DNA of 64,000 nt from Levilactobacillus suantsaii (lineage in GTDB: Bacteria; Bacillota; Bacilli; Lactobacillales; Lactobacillaceae), in the NCBI RefSeq assembly GCF_004115745.1, contig NZ_QXIL01000006.1, positions 62,001 through 126,000 on the forward strand, given 5' to 3'. The position numbers and the translations under genes are program-made. Shown piece by piece: positions 1-7,047 of the stretch; position 1 is the stretch's first letter; each line of letters starts with the position of its first letter. The notes under the pieces were generated by a model. The model was not told where the DNA came from, ran no database searches, and worked only from the letters and a program-made list of their open reading frames with translations.

Positions 1-63
1 ATCGTGGCCATGATCATCGTGATGCAACTGACTAACGATCATTCGGGGAGGTCTTCACAATGA
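1..63 (+). CDS. potB: Spermidine/putrescine ABC transporter permease (C-terminal end only)
   Basis: Only the last 20 codons are present (ending DHSGRSSQ then TGA at 61-63). The stop overlaps the potC start in an ATGA, which is typical of translational coupling in pot operons. The residues visible are the end of a hydrophobic helix (IVAMIIVMQL) followed by a short polar tail. Identity as PotB is inferred from its position before potC-potD, not from its own sequence. Confidence 0.7.
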   Translation: MVAMIIVMQLTNDHSGRSSQ

Positions 64-860
64 AAAAGCTCTCACGCGTTTATCTGGTTTTGGTGTTCAT
101 CGTCCTGTACCTGCCCATTCTCTACCTGATTGCTTATTCCTTTAGCCAGGGCACGACTATGACCAACTACCACGGGTTTACCTGGCAACATTACCGTGAC
201 CTCTTTGCCGACCCACGGATGCTAGCCATCGTGGCCGATACACTACTGGTTGCCCTGCTGTCTTCGCTGATTGCGACCTTGATTGGCACGTTAGGTGCGT
301 TGAGCATTCACCGCACGTCTAAACGGGTTACCCGCGATGTCTTGTTGAGCTTAAACAATATTCTGATGGTTTCCCCGGACGTCATTATCGGGGCCAGTTT
401 CTTAATCTTTTTCACCACTTTGAAAGTCCCGTTAGGCTTCACCTCGGTGTTACTCAGTCATATCGCCTTCGAGATCCCCATCGTGGTCTTGATGATTCTG
501 CCCCGCCTACGGGAGATGTCGCCTTCACTTCTCTGTGCCGCAGCCGATCTCGGCGCGACCACCCGTCAACAACTCAACAAAATCATCATTCCGTTCATCA
601 CTCCGGGCATCATGGCGGGCTTCTTCATGGCTTTGACCTACTCCCTCGATGACTTTGCGGTGACCTTCTTCGTGACCGGTAACGGCTTTTCGACCCTGTC
701 CGTGGAAATCTACTCTCGGGCTCGGCAAGGGATCAACCTGGAAATCAACGCGCTGTCTGGTGTCATGTTCATCTTCTCGCTTCTACTAGTGGGCGGCTAC
801 TACCTCCTACAACAGGGCAACGCGAAACGCCGGCAACGGAGTCAGGAGGCGGCCCAATGA
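60..860 (+). CDS. potC: Spermidine/putrescine ABC transporter permease PotC
   Basis: Inner-membrane permease of the PotABCD polyamine importer. The 266-residue protein is of normal family length, with about six hydrophobic segments starting at residue 7. It carries the EAA-type loop that contacts the ATPase around residues 159-180 (CAAADLGATTRQQLNKIIIP). It overlaps potB by ATGA at its start and potD by ATGA at 857-860, so the three genes are one operon and translationally coupled. The Shine-Dalgarno GGGGAGG lies at 45-51. Substrate specificity (spermidine over putrescine) is inferred from the family. Confidence 0.93.
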   Translation: MKKLSRVYLVLVFIVLYLPILYLIAYSFSQGTTMTNYHGFTWQHYRDLFADPRMLAIVADTLLVALLSSLIATLIGTLGALSIHRTSKRVTRDVLLSLNNILMVSPDVIIGASFLIFFTTLKVPLGFTSVLLSHIAFEIPIVVLMILPRLREMSPSLLCAAADLGATTRQQLNKIIIPFITPGIMAGFFMALTYSLDDFAVTFFVTGNGFSTLSVEIYSRARQGINLEINALSGVMFIFSLLLVGGYYLLQQGNAKRRQRSQEAAQ

Positions 861-1879
861 AACGTTTAATCAGTCTCGTCATCGGCTTATTAGCCATCTG
901 TGGGCTGTTAGCCTACACTGGCAATCGTCTACAACGTTCAAGTGGTGATTCCGGCAGTAAAGTCCTCAACCTCTACAACTGGGGGGATTATATCGATCCG
1001 TCTCTACTGAGTAAGTTTCAACGCGAAACGGGTTACCACGTCAACGTCGAGACCTTCGACAGCAACGAAGCGATGTTCACCAAACTCAAGCAAGGGGGAA
1101 CCCACTACGATTTGACGGTCCCCAGTGACTACATGGTCAGCAAGCTCAAACAGGCCCACTTACTCCAACCTATCGACCGGCACCGGTTGACCGGCATGCA
1201 AAACTACGACCCGCGCTTTTTAAATCAGTCCTTTGACCGCCACAACCGCTACTCGATTCCGTATTTCTGGGGTACCTTGGGCATCATTTATAACGACCGC
1301 TATATTCGCCCGGGGACGCTGACTCACTGGTCCCAACTCTGGTCACCTAAGTACCGCCACCAGATCATGCTGGTCGATTCCGCCCGGGATATCCTGGGCA
1401 TGGCCTTGGTCGAACGGGGGGAATCCATGAACACCACGAACCCGCAGACCCTACTAGCGGCCACCCACCGGCTCGACCAACTCAGTCCCAACGTCAAAGC
1501 CATCGTCGCCGATGAAATCAAAATGTACATGATTCAAGACGAAGCCGCCATTGCGGTGGACTGGTCCGGAGAAGCCGCCGAGATGCTGGCGTCCAACAGC
1601 CACCTGCACTACGTAGTGCCTAAAGAAGGCAGTAACTTGTGGTTCGACAACCTGGTCATTCCGAAATCCGCCCAGCACTATCAAGCCATTTACGCCTTCT
1701 TGAACTTCATGAATCGACCGGAAAACGCCGCCCAAAACGCCGAATACATCGGTTACGCCACCCCCAACGCCAAAGCTAAGGCGCTGTTACCAAGAAGCGT
1801 GCGCAATGACCGCCAGTTCTATCCTGATGACGCAACGATTCGCCATCTGCAAGTCTACCGCAACCGTCCAACTGTATAA
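857..1879 (+). CDS. potD: Spermidine/putrescine-binding protein PotD
   Basis: Extracytoplasmic polyamine-binding protein of the PotABCD importer. The 340-residue protein starts with a hydrophobic segment (residues 4-23) and then the family hallmark LNLYNWGDYIDPSLL. The one Cys near the end of the hydrophobic segment (LLAIC) is a poor lipobox, so it may be membrane-anchored through an uncleaved helix instead of lipid. The rest matches the bilobal PotD/PotF fold (for example VPSDYMVSKL, IPYFWGTLGIIYN, VDWSGEAAEML). It is the last gene of the operon and is followed by a stem-loop. Confidence 0.93.
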   Translation: MKRLISLVIGLLAICGLLAYTGNRLQRSSGDSGSKVLNLYNWGDYIDPSLLSKFQRETGYHVNVETFDSNEAMFTKLKQGGTHYDLTVPSDYMVSKLKQAHLLQPIDRHRLTGMQNYDPRFLNQSFDRHNRYSIPYFWGTLGIIYNDRYIRPGTLTHWSQLWSPKYRHQIMLVDSARDILGMALVERGESMNTTNPQTLLAATHRLDQLSPNVKAIVADEIKMYMIQDEAAIAVDWSGEAAEMLASNSHLHYVVPKEGSNLWFDNLVIPKSAQHYQAIYAFLNFMNRPENAAQNAEYIGYATPNAKAKALLPRSVRNDRQFYPDDATIRHLQVYRNRPTV

Positions 1880-1917
1880 CGACCGTTATCTCGAATTTAA
1901 AATGCACCATTAACGCC

Positions 1918-1955
1918 AAACGACCAGCCTCCGCAAGGGGTGCTGGTCGTTTTAG
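1918..1955. terminator. Bidirectional terminator between potD and pstB
   Basis: Inverted repeat AACGACCAGC (1919-1928) / GCTGGTCGTT (1942-1951) with T residues following on the plus strand and A residues before it. It sits between the convergent pot and pst operons and could serve both. Confidence 0.75.
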
Positions 1956-2028
1956 CTCAAACAAAAAGACCCGTTACCACGCCGAATCTCCGGCAGGCAC
2001 GAGTCGCTGGGTTTGAATTATCGTTTGT

Positions 2029-2832
2029 TTAACCGAAACTTCCGGAAACGTAGTCTTGGGTGACTTGAATTTGCGGGGTACTAAACATCGTGGTCGTCGG
2101 TGAGTATTCCATCACGTGACCCAGGTGGAAGAACGCACACTGGCTACTGATTCGGGCCGCTTGTTGCATATTGTGCGTCACGATGATAATCGTGTACTTC
2201 TTCTGCAACTCCAGAAGGGTCTCTTCGACCTTTACCGTGGAGATGGGATCTAACGCGCTACACGGTTCGTCCAAGAGCAGGACGTCCGGGGACATGGCCA
2301 GTGACCGCGCAATACACAGTCGCTGTTGTTGCCCCCCAGACAACGCCAAGGCGCTCTTATCTAATGAGTCCTTAACTTCATCCCATAAAGCCGCCCCTTG
2401 CAAACTCTGTTCGACCCGCTCATCGAGGACCTTTTTATTCTTGACCCCCGTCGCTCGTAAAGCGTAGATGATGTTTTCCCGAATCGATTTGGCGAACGGG
2501 TTGGGCCGTTGGAAGACCATCCCGATGTGCCGCCGAATTTCATAGATGTTAACATTTGGCTGGTTGATATCCACCCCGTGGTACCAAATCTTACCTGTCA
2601 CCGTGGCAATCGTATCGTTCATCCGGTTCAACGACCGTAAGTAGGTGGACTTCCCAGACCCCGAAGCGCCAATCAACGCCGTAATCTGGTTCTTCGGAAA
2701 AGCCAGACTGGCATCGTGCATCGCGTGGTTACTGCCGTAAAACACTTGCATGTTTTCGGTCTTCATGGCCAACGTCGTATGCTCATCAAACGTCTGAACC
2801 GCCGTTTTCTCAAAAGAATAATTTTTTAGCAT
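2029..2832 (-). CDS. pstB: Phosphate ABC transporter ATP-binding protein PstB
   Basis: ATPase of the high-affinity phosphate importer. The 267-residue protein shows Walker A GASGSGKST (55-63), Q-loop VFQRPNPF (106-113), signature LSGGQQQRL (164-172) and Walker B DVLLLDEP (183-190). LNRMND after Walker A is characteristic of PstB. It is 12 bp downstream of pstA and ends the pst operon. Many Lactobacillaceae have two pstB copies in tandem, but only one is present here. The N-terminus is about 20 residues longer than the conserved ATPase core, so the true start may lie a little downstream. Confidence 0.95.
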   Translation of the reverse strand: MLKNYSFEKTAVQTFDEHTTLAMKTENMQVFYGSNHAMHDASLAFPKNQITALIGASGSGKSTYLRSLNRMNDTIATVTGKIWYHGVDINQPNVNIYEIRRHIGMVFQRPNPFAKSIRENIIYALRATGVKNKKVLDERVEQSLQGAALWDEVKDSLDKSALALSGGQQQRLCIARSLAMSPDVLLLDEPCSALDPISTVKVEETLLELQKKYTIIIVTHNMQQAARISSQCAFFHLGHVMEYSPTTTMFSTPQIQVTQDYVSGSFG

Positions 2833-2844
2833 CAGCTGACCTCC

Positions 2845-3732
2845 CTATTTACTGGCCGTGACGCGCCGATATAGGTAGTTCCCTAACACCCGCGCAAACA
2901 AGTTGAACAACAGCACCGCAATAATCAAGACGGCCGACGCCGCCGCTGATAACTGCGCGGCGTTAGTAGCGAGACCTTCCGTATTGACCTTCCAGATGTG
3001 GACCGCTAATGTTTCAGCGGGTCGAAACGGGTTCAACGGACTGGCTGCGTCCATCGGGTTCCAGTCACTGAAGTTCGTGACCGGGGCACTTTGACCGGCC
3101 GTGTAAATCAGCACAGCGGCTTCCCCGAAGACCCGCCCGGCACTCAACACAATCCCGGTCACGATGCCGGGTAAGGCTACGGGCAAGATGATGCCAATCT
3201 CAGTCTTCCACTTCGACAACCCTAACGATAAGCCCGCTTCCCGTTGACTCCGGGAAACGGCGCTCAAGGACTCTTCGATGTTCCGCGTCAATAATGGTAA
3301 GTTAAAGAACGTCAAGGCAATCGCCCCCGAAATGACCGAAAAGCCAATCTTGAATTTCACCACGAAGAGTAGGAAACCGAACAGCCCTACAACCACGGAT
3401 GGCAGTGAACTCAAGACTTCAATGGCAGAACGAATCAAACGCGTCCGCCAATTATCCTTCGCGTATTCGGCCAGATAAATCCCGGCTCCCAGCGAAATAG
3501 GAATTGAAATCAGCATGGTTAAAATCAGCAGGTAGAAGGAATTGAACAGTTGGATACCGATACCTCCCGCCCCACTAAAGGAATCCGCGGATCCGGTCAG
3601 AAATAACCAGCTCACGTGCGGCAATCCTGAAATTAAGATGTAGGCCAGTAGGAAGGCCAGAATACCGACGACCGTTGCCACGATCACGTCGATAATAATC
3701 GTTGCCAATAAGTCTTTCCGTTTAGCGTTCAT
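2845..3732 (-). CDS. pstA: Phosphate ABC transporter permease PstA
   Basis: Membrane subunit of the phosphate importer. The 295-residue protein has six hydrophobic segments, starting at about residue 10. It carries the conserved PstA stretches GIGIQLFNSFYLL, LSSLPSVVVGLFGF and the EAA-loop AGLSLGLSKWKTEIGIILP. Its start overlaps the pstC stop by 11 bp (3722-3732), which indicates coupled translation. It pairs with PstC to form the channel. Confidence 0.95.
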   Translation of the reverse strand: MNAKRKDLLATIIIDVIVATVVGILAFLLAYILISGLPHVSWLFLTGSADSFSGAGGIGIQLFNSFYLLILTMLISIPISLGAGIYLAEYAKDNWRTRLIRSAIEVLSSLPSVVVGLFGFLLFVVKFKIGFSVISGAIALTFFNLPLLTRNIEESLSAVSRSQREAGLSLGLSKWKTEIGIILPVALPGIVTGIVLSAGRVFGEAAVLIYTAGQSAPVTNFSDWNPMDAASPLNPFRPAETLAVHIWKVNTEGLATNAAQLSAAASAVLIIAVLLFNLFARVLGNYLYRRVTASK

Positions 3733-4675
3733 GACTCAGTTGCCCCCTCTTTGCAATGACCCGCACTAAGGCGTTGAAGAACAGTGACATCAGTAACAGA
3801 ATCAGTGCTAGTGACCATAAAGCGTTGTTAGGCAGGGTCCCGTCGATAGTGTCCCCAATTCCCGTCGTCAATTGACTGGTCAACGTTGCAGCTGGTGAAA
3901 CCAGGTTCTTGGGCATGATGGCCGCGTTACCGATGACCATTTGGACGGCTAGAGCTTCACCAAATGCCCGCGCCATTCCGAAGATAATCGCGGTCAAGAT
4001 TCCGGGCGTCGCGGCCCGTAAGATGACCCGCGAGACCGTTTGCCACCGCGTCGCCCCTAAGGCCAACGAAGCTTCCTTGTAGAAGCGTGGTACGGCTCGT
4101 AAGCTATCGACGGTCATCGTCGTAATCGTCGGTAAGACCATGACGAACAGCACGAAGGTCGCCGAGATAATCCCGAAACCGGAACCACCGACTAGGTGCC
4201 GCATAAACGGCACGACTACGGCCAGACCGATGAACCCGTACACCACGGAAGGAATCCCAACTAGCAGTTCAATCACCGGTTGTAAGAACTTCCGCCCGCG
4301 TTTCGGGGCAATCTCGGTCATAAAGATGGCCGTCCCAATCGCGAAAGGTGTCGCGACTAATGCAGCGGCAAAAGTCACTGCAAACGATCCGACAATCATG
4401 GGTAAAGCCCCGATTTTACCTTGGTCAGGGGCCCAGTTGGTCCCACTTAAGAATTGCCAAACGTTGACGTGGTTCTGCGTAAACGTGGCAATCCCTTTCG
4501 ACGTGATGAACCATAACATTGACGCCACGACCAAGATAATAATTCCGATACACGTGTAACTAATGCTCCGGCCTAACCAGTCTTCATGGGTTGCCCGGGT
4601 CGCGTGATGCAGAGTGTACGCCCAATCCTTCGTCTGGGTCTTCTCCTGCTTAAAACTCGAATTTGTTTGCTCCAT
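3722..4675 (-). CDS. pstC: Phosphate ABC transporter permease PstC
   Basis: Membrane subunit of the phosphate importer. I place the start at 4675 (MEQTNSSFK), preceded by GGAGAG seven bases upstream. An in-frame upstream extension of 22 residues runs through the hairpin between pstS and pstC and is unlikely to be translated. The 317-residue protein has an unusually long cytoplasmic N-terminus (about 50 residues) before the first membrane helix, then the family motifs VGIPSVVYGFIGL and SLALGATRWQTVSRVILRAA. Overlaps pstA by 11 bp. Confidence 0.94.
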   Translation of the reverse strand: MEQTNSSFKQEKTQTKDWAYTLHHATRATHEDWLGRSISYTCIGIIILVVASMLWFITSKGIATFTQNHVNVWQFLSGTNWAPDQGKIGALPMIVGSFAVTFAAALVATPFAIGTAIFMTEIAPKRGRKFLQPVIELLVGIPSVVYGFIGLAVVVPFMRHLVGGSGFGIISATFVLFVMVLPTITTMTVDSLRAVPRFYKEASLALGATRWQTVSRVILRAATPGILTAIIFGMARAFGEALAVQMVIGNAAIMPKNLVSPAATLTSQLTTGIGDTIDGTLPNNALWSLALILLLMSLFFNALVRVIAKRGQLSHER

Positions 4676-4691
4676 AAGATAACTCTCCTTT

Positions 4692-4730
4692 AAAAAAGGT
4701 GAAGGTGCGTTTGACGTCTGCACCTTCACC
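4692..4730 (-). terminator. Terminator-like hairpin between pstS and pstC
   Basis: On the minus strand GGTGAAGGTGC (4730-4720) and GCACCTTCACC (4708-4698) form an 11-bp perfect stem around an 11-base loop and are followed at once by six T (4697-4692). This is a full intrinsic-terminator signature inside the operon. It probably lets most transcripts stop after pstS, so that the binding protein is made in excess over the membrane subunits. Confidence 0.8.
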
Positions 4731-4752
4731 CGACCATTCACCTTAAGCTGGA

Positions 4753-5646
4753 TTATTTAGACGTCACGACGCCCTTAGCATCCTTGGTGACTTGCATGTC
4801 ATGAATACTAATGTAACCCATGTCTTTGACCAAACTGTTTTGGACGTCCTTCGACGTCATGTAGCTTAAGAACGCTGCCGTGGTTGCGTTAGGCTTGCCC
4901 TTAGTGTACATGTGTTCGTAAGACCAGATCTTCCACTTGTTGTTTTCCACGTTGTTGTCGGTTGGGGCAACGTTATTGATGGAAAGTGCCTGAACTTTGT
5001 TCGTGTAGTAGGAGAAGGCTAAGTAACTCACAGCCCCTGGCGTCGTTGCGACAATCTTTTGAACGGCACCATTAGAGTCTTGTTCTTGTGACTTAACGGC
5101 GGTCTTTCCTTTCAAGACAGCATTTTCAAAGGTTGCCCGGGTCCCAGAGCCCTGTGCCCGGTTAATGATGACGATCTTTTGATCCTTACCACCGACCATC
5201 TTCCAGTTCGTAATCTTACCCGTAAAGATCTTCTTCAGTTGTGACATCTTCAAGTTCTTCACACCGGCATCCTTGTTGACGACGGGGCCCATCCCCACAA
5301 CGGCCACCTTGTGGTCAGTCAACTTGCTAGCGTCAATCCCCTGCTTTTCTTCCGCGAAGATATCAGAGTCCCCGATTGAAACGGCACCGGATTGAACCTG
5401 GCTCAAACCAGTTCCGGACCCACCGCCTTGCACCGTCAAGTTAACCTTGCTATGCTTCGATTGAAAGTTAGCGCCGGCCTTGGCTGCTAATGGTTGTAAC
5501 GCCGTTGACCCTACTGCCGTTACCTTACCAGAAAGTGCTGCACTACTGGACTTACTGCTACTCGTTGAGCTCGTGGCTTTACCACAGCCAACCAACAATA
5601 AGCTGATCGTTGCAAATCCCATTGCTAACTTCGTTCCTTTATTCAT
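4753..5646 (-). CDS. pstS: Phosphate-binding lipoprotein PstS
   Basis: Surface lipoprotein that captures inorganic phosphate and delivers it to PstCAB. Start chosen at 5646 (MNKGTKLAMG), with GGAG about eight bases upstream. The signal peptide ends in the lipobox LLVGC, giving a mature N-terminal Cys at residue 21. The phosphate-loop motifs are present: AVGSTALQPL, QGGGSGTGLSQV, SIGDSDIF and NRAQGSGTRATFE. It is 297 residues long and first gene of the pst operon. A PhoP-type control is expected from the family, but I could not define a convincing Pho box in the 300 bases upstream. Confidence 0.95.
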   Translation of the reverse strand: MNKGTKLAMGFATISLLLVGCGKATSSTSSSKSSSAALSGKVTAVGSTALQPLAAKAGANFQSKHSKVNLTVQGGGSGTGLSQVQSGAVSIGDSDIFAEEKQGIDASKLTDHKVAVVGMGPVVNKDAGVKNLKMSQLKKIFTGKITNWKMVGGKDQKIVIINRAQGSGTRATFENAVLKGKTAVKSQEQDSNGAVQKIVATTPGAVSYLAFSYYTNKVQALSINNVAPTDNNVENNKWKIWSYEHMYTKGKPNATTAAFLSYMTSKDVQNSLVKDMGYISIHDMQVTKDAKGVVTSK

Positions 5647-5659
5647 CCCTGTCACTCCA

Positions 5660-5950
5660 TGTCTATTAGATATAGTCGGTACGTCAACTTTGTAAGTCAG
5701 GCAACGAACTCCGTGACGCCTCCCCTTAACTTACAAAACTAATTTTAAGCGACGAATATATAGTAATTGTCGCAATCATGTAAATTTTGAGTAAATGTTG
5801 AGCGTTTTACGCAAAATTGCCCGCGAATGCCGGTAAAACAGGGTACCGTGCCATCATTTAGGGGGCGTTCGACCAGGATTTTACCCCGATTACCGCCGGA
5901 GTGGTGGAACAATTGCGTCCCCGCGCAAAAATGGCTAAAATTAAGACTAA
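5660..5950. other. Intergenic region upstream of pstS and of the 116-residue gene
   Basis: About 300 bases between divergent genes. It holds A+T-rich stretches (5735-5800) with TTACAAAAC and TTGTAAG-like repeats that may be regulatory. No ORF with a ribosome binding site is visible, and I could not assign a specific promoter. Confidence 0.4.
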
Positions 5951-5963
5951 GAGGTGATTCGAA

Positions 5964-6314
5964 GTGGCAAAAAAGGATGAAAAACGGGCACGGCACGCTA
6001 TTATCGTCGACATGAACGATTTCTTGATGGATTACGCTGCTGGTAAATTAGGCCAACAAGCTAACCTCGCCCAACAAGTCGCGGCAGCCGGACAACCTGA
6101 TTTGACCGGTTTAGATGACTTATTCAAGGATGAGGGGGTCGGCCGGCGTACCAAGTACGAAGAGGTCGCCACGGGATTTTTACGAGATAAAGACAACGTC
6201 AACGCCGTCGAAGAATCCAACGACGTAAAGGCCGCCAGCACGGAACTGACGAAAGAAGCAATTGCGTACCTTGGTAGCCATCCCAACGAGTTTAACAAAT
6301 GGGAAGAAGCTTAA
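5964..6314 (+). CDS. Hypothetical acidic protein, 116 residues
   Basis: I do not recognise this family. GTG start at 5964, with GAGGTG (5951-5956) seven bases upstream. The protein opens with a basic stretch (AKKDEKRARH), then a hydrophobic/amphipathic helix (IIVDMNDFLMDYAAG), then an acidic, helical, soluble C-terminus ending NEFNKWEEA. There is no signal peptide, membrane helix or cysteine. It is monocistronic, facing away from pstS and followed by a strong terminator. Confidence 0.75.
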   Translation: MAKKDEKRARHAIIVDMNDFLMDYAAGKLGQQANLAQQVAAAGQPDLTGLDDLFKDEGVGRRTKYEEVATGFLRDKDNVNAVEESNDVKAASTELTKEAIAYLGSHPNEFNKWEEA

Positions 6315-6316
6315 CT

Positions 6317-6366
6317 AAACTAAAAGAGACCCGGAAAACAAAGCTTTCCGGATCTCTTTTAGTTTG
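6317..6366. terminator. Strong bidirectional terminator
   Basis: AAACTAAAAGAGACCCGGAAA (6317-6337) pairs with TTTCCGGATCTCTTTTAGTTT (6345-6365) with one mismatch and a 7-base loop. It lies between convergent small genes and has T-rich flanks in both directions. Confidence 0.85.
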
Positions 6367-6389
6367 GACTACATCGTGGACTCAATGAC

Positions 6390-6596
6390 CTACTGCCAAT
6401 TCCACAGGTCAGCCTTCATTTTAGTAGCAATAATCTTGGTCAAAAAATCGATAAACTGGTCCGGCATGTATTGAGCGGCTTCAAAACTGGTTGGTTCGCC
6501 GTCCACCGTCGTGATCATCGTCCCCTCATGAGTCAGGGTCAACCCATACTTGGGCGCCACCACCGTACAGAGCCGGTCGACTTGCTGTTCGTTCAT
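6390..6596 (-). CDS. Hypothetical protein, 68 residues
   Basis: Unrecognised small protein (MNEQQVDRLCTVVAPKYGL... ending MKADLWNWQ). It has two predicted amphipathic helices around a short strand region (MITTVDGEPTS). A GTG immediately before the ATG at 6596 is an alternative start; AGGGGGC is about 10 bases upstream of the ATG. It ends beside a terminator shared with the 116-residue gene. Its upstream neighbour is the HPr-like gene 53 bases away, and the two may be cotranscribed. Confidence 0.6.
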   Translation of the reverse strand: MNEQQVDRLCTVVAPKYGLTLTHEGTMITTVDGEPTSFEAAQYMPDQFIDFLTKIIATKMKADLWNWQ

Positions 6597-6648
6597 CACA
6601 AAACGCCCCCTGATTTGAGCTTAATCAAAGCGGGTGGGCGCGTCAAGG

Positions 6649-6912
6649 TCAATAACAATACTTATCTTTAGCGAGTTGCTGGTGAATGGCCGCAGCCAGG
6701 TCCCCTTCATCGGGCCCCTCCGCCACGATTTGCATGAATTCACCACCGTGATTGCTAAGTTCCGCAATGCCCGGCTGTTTGCGGGGATCAAGTTCGATAT
6801 CCCGAATACGAATCATAACATTACCCGTGTACTTTTGACAGACTTTTTGCAAAATGGGGGCTTCGTCTGTCGCTGGAATCGTCGGGTATAATGGGAGTCC
6901 AATTGTCTTCAT
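6649..6912 (-). CDS. HPr-like protein lacking the phosphorylation sites
   Basis: The 87-residue length and order of elements match the HPr fold: helix at 15-28 (EAPILQKVCQKY), strand NVMIRIRD, loop KQPGIAEL, strand EFMQIVAEG, then DEGDLAAAIHQQL, which mirrors the HPr C-terminus GADE..A...I...L. The catalytic His15 motif (GIHARPAT in true HPr) is replaced by PTIPATDEA with no His. The Ser46 position reads Gln (KQPG). It therefore cannot be phosphorylated by EI or, at the usual residue, by HPr kinase. Start at 6912, with AGGTGAT at the proper distance. A perfect cre lies 21 bases upstream. Fold assignment is my inference from pattern; function unknown. Confidence 0.6.
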   Translation of the reverse strand: MKTIGLPLYPTIPATDEAPILQKVCQKYTGNVMIRIRDIELDPRKQPGIAELSNHGGEFMQIVAEGPDEGDLAAAIHQQLAKDKYCY

Positions 6913-6932
6913 AGTAATCACCTCATCTTTAT

Positions 6933-6946
6933 TGTAAGCGATTTCA
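6933..6946 (-). promoter_or_regulatory. cre (CcpA) site upstream of the HPr-like gene
   Basis: TGTAAGCGATTTCA fits the cre consensus TGWNANCGNTNWCA at all 14 positions. It lies 21 bases upstream of the HPr-like start codon, in a place where CcpA would block transcription. Confidence 0.65.
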
Positions 6947-7047
6947 CAAGTGAAGCCAACCCCCTTTACACGCTCGCGTCAAAATGACGGCGAACGTGCG
7001 TTCAAAAAAGTATGGTATGATGGGGCTGAGAAACGGAGAAACGCAAC

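Noticed and set aside
1964-2016. Possible second terminator at the end of pstB
   Set aside because: Only a four-base outer stem (ACCC/GGGT) and a small inner GCCG/CGGC pairing; the better hairpin is at 1918-1955.
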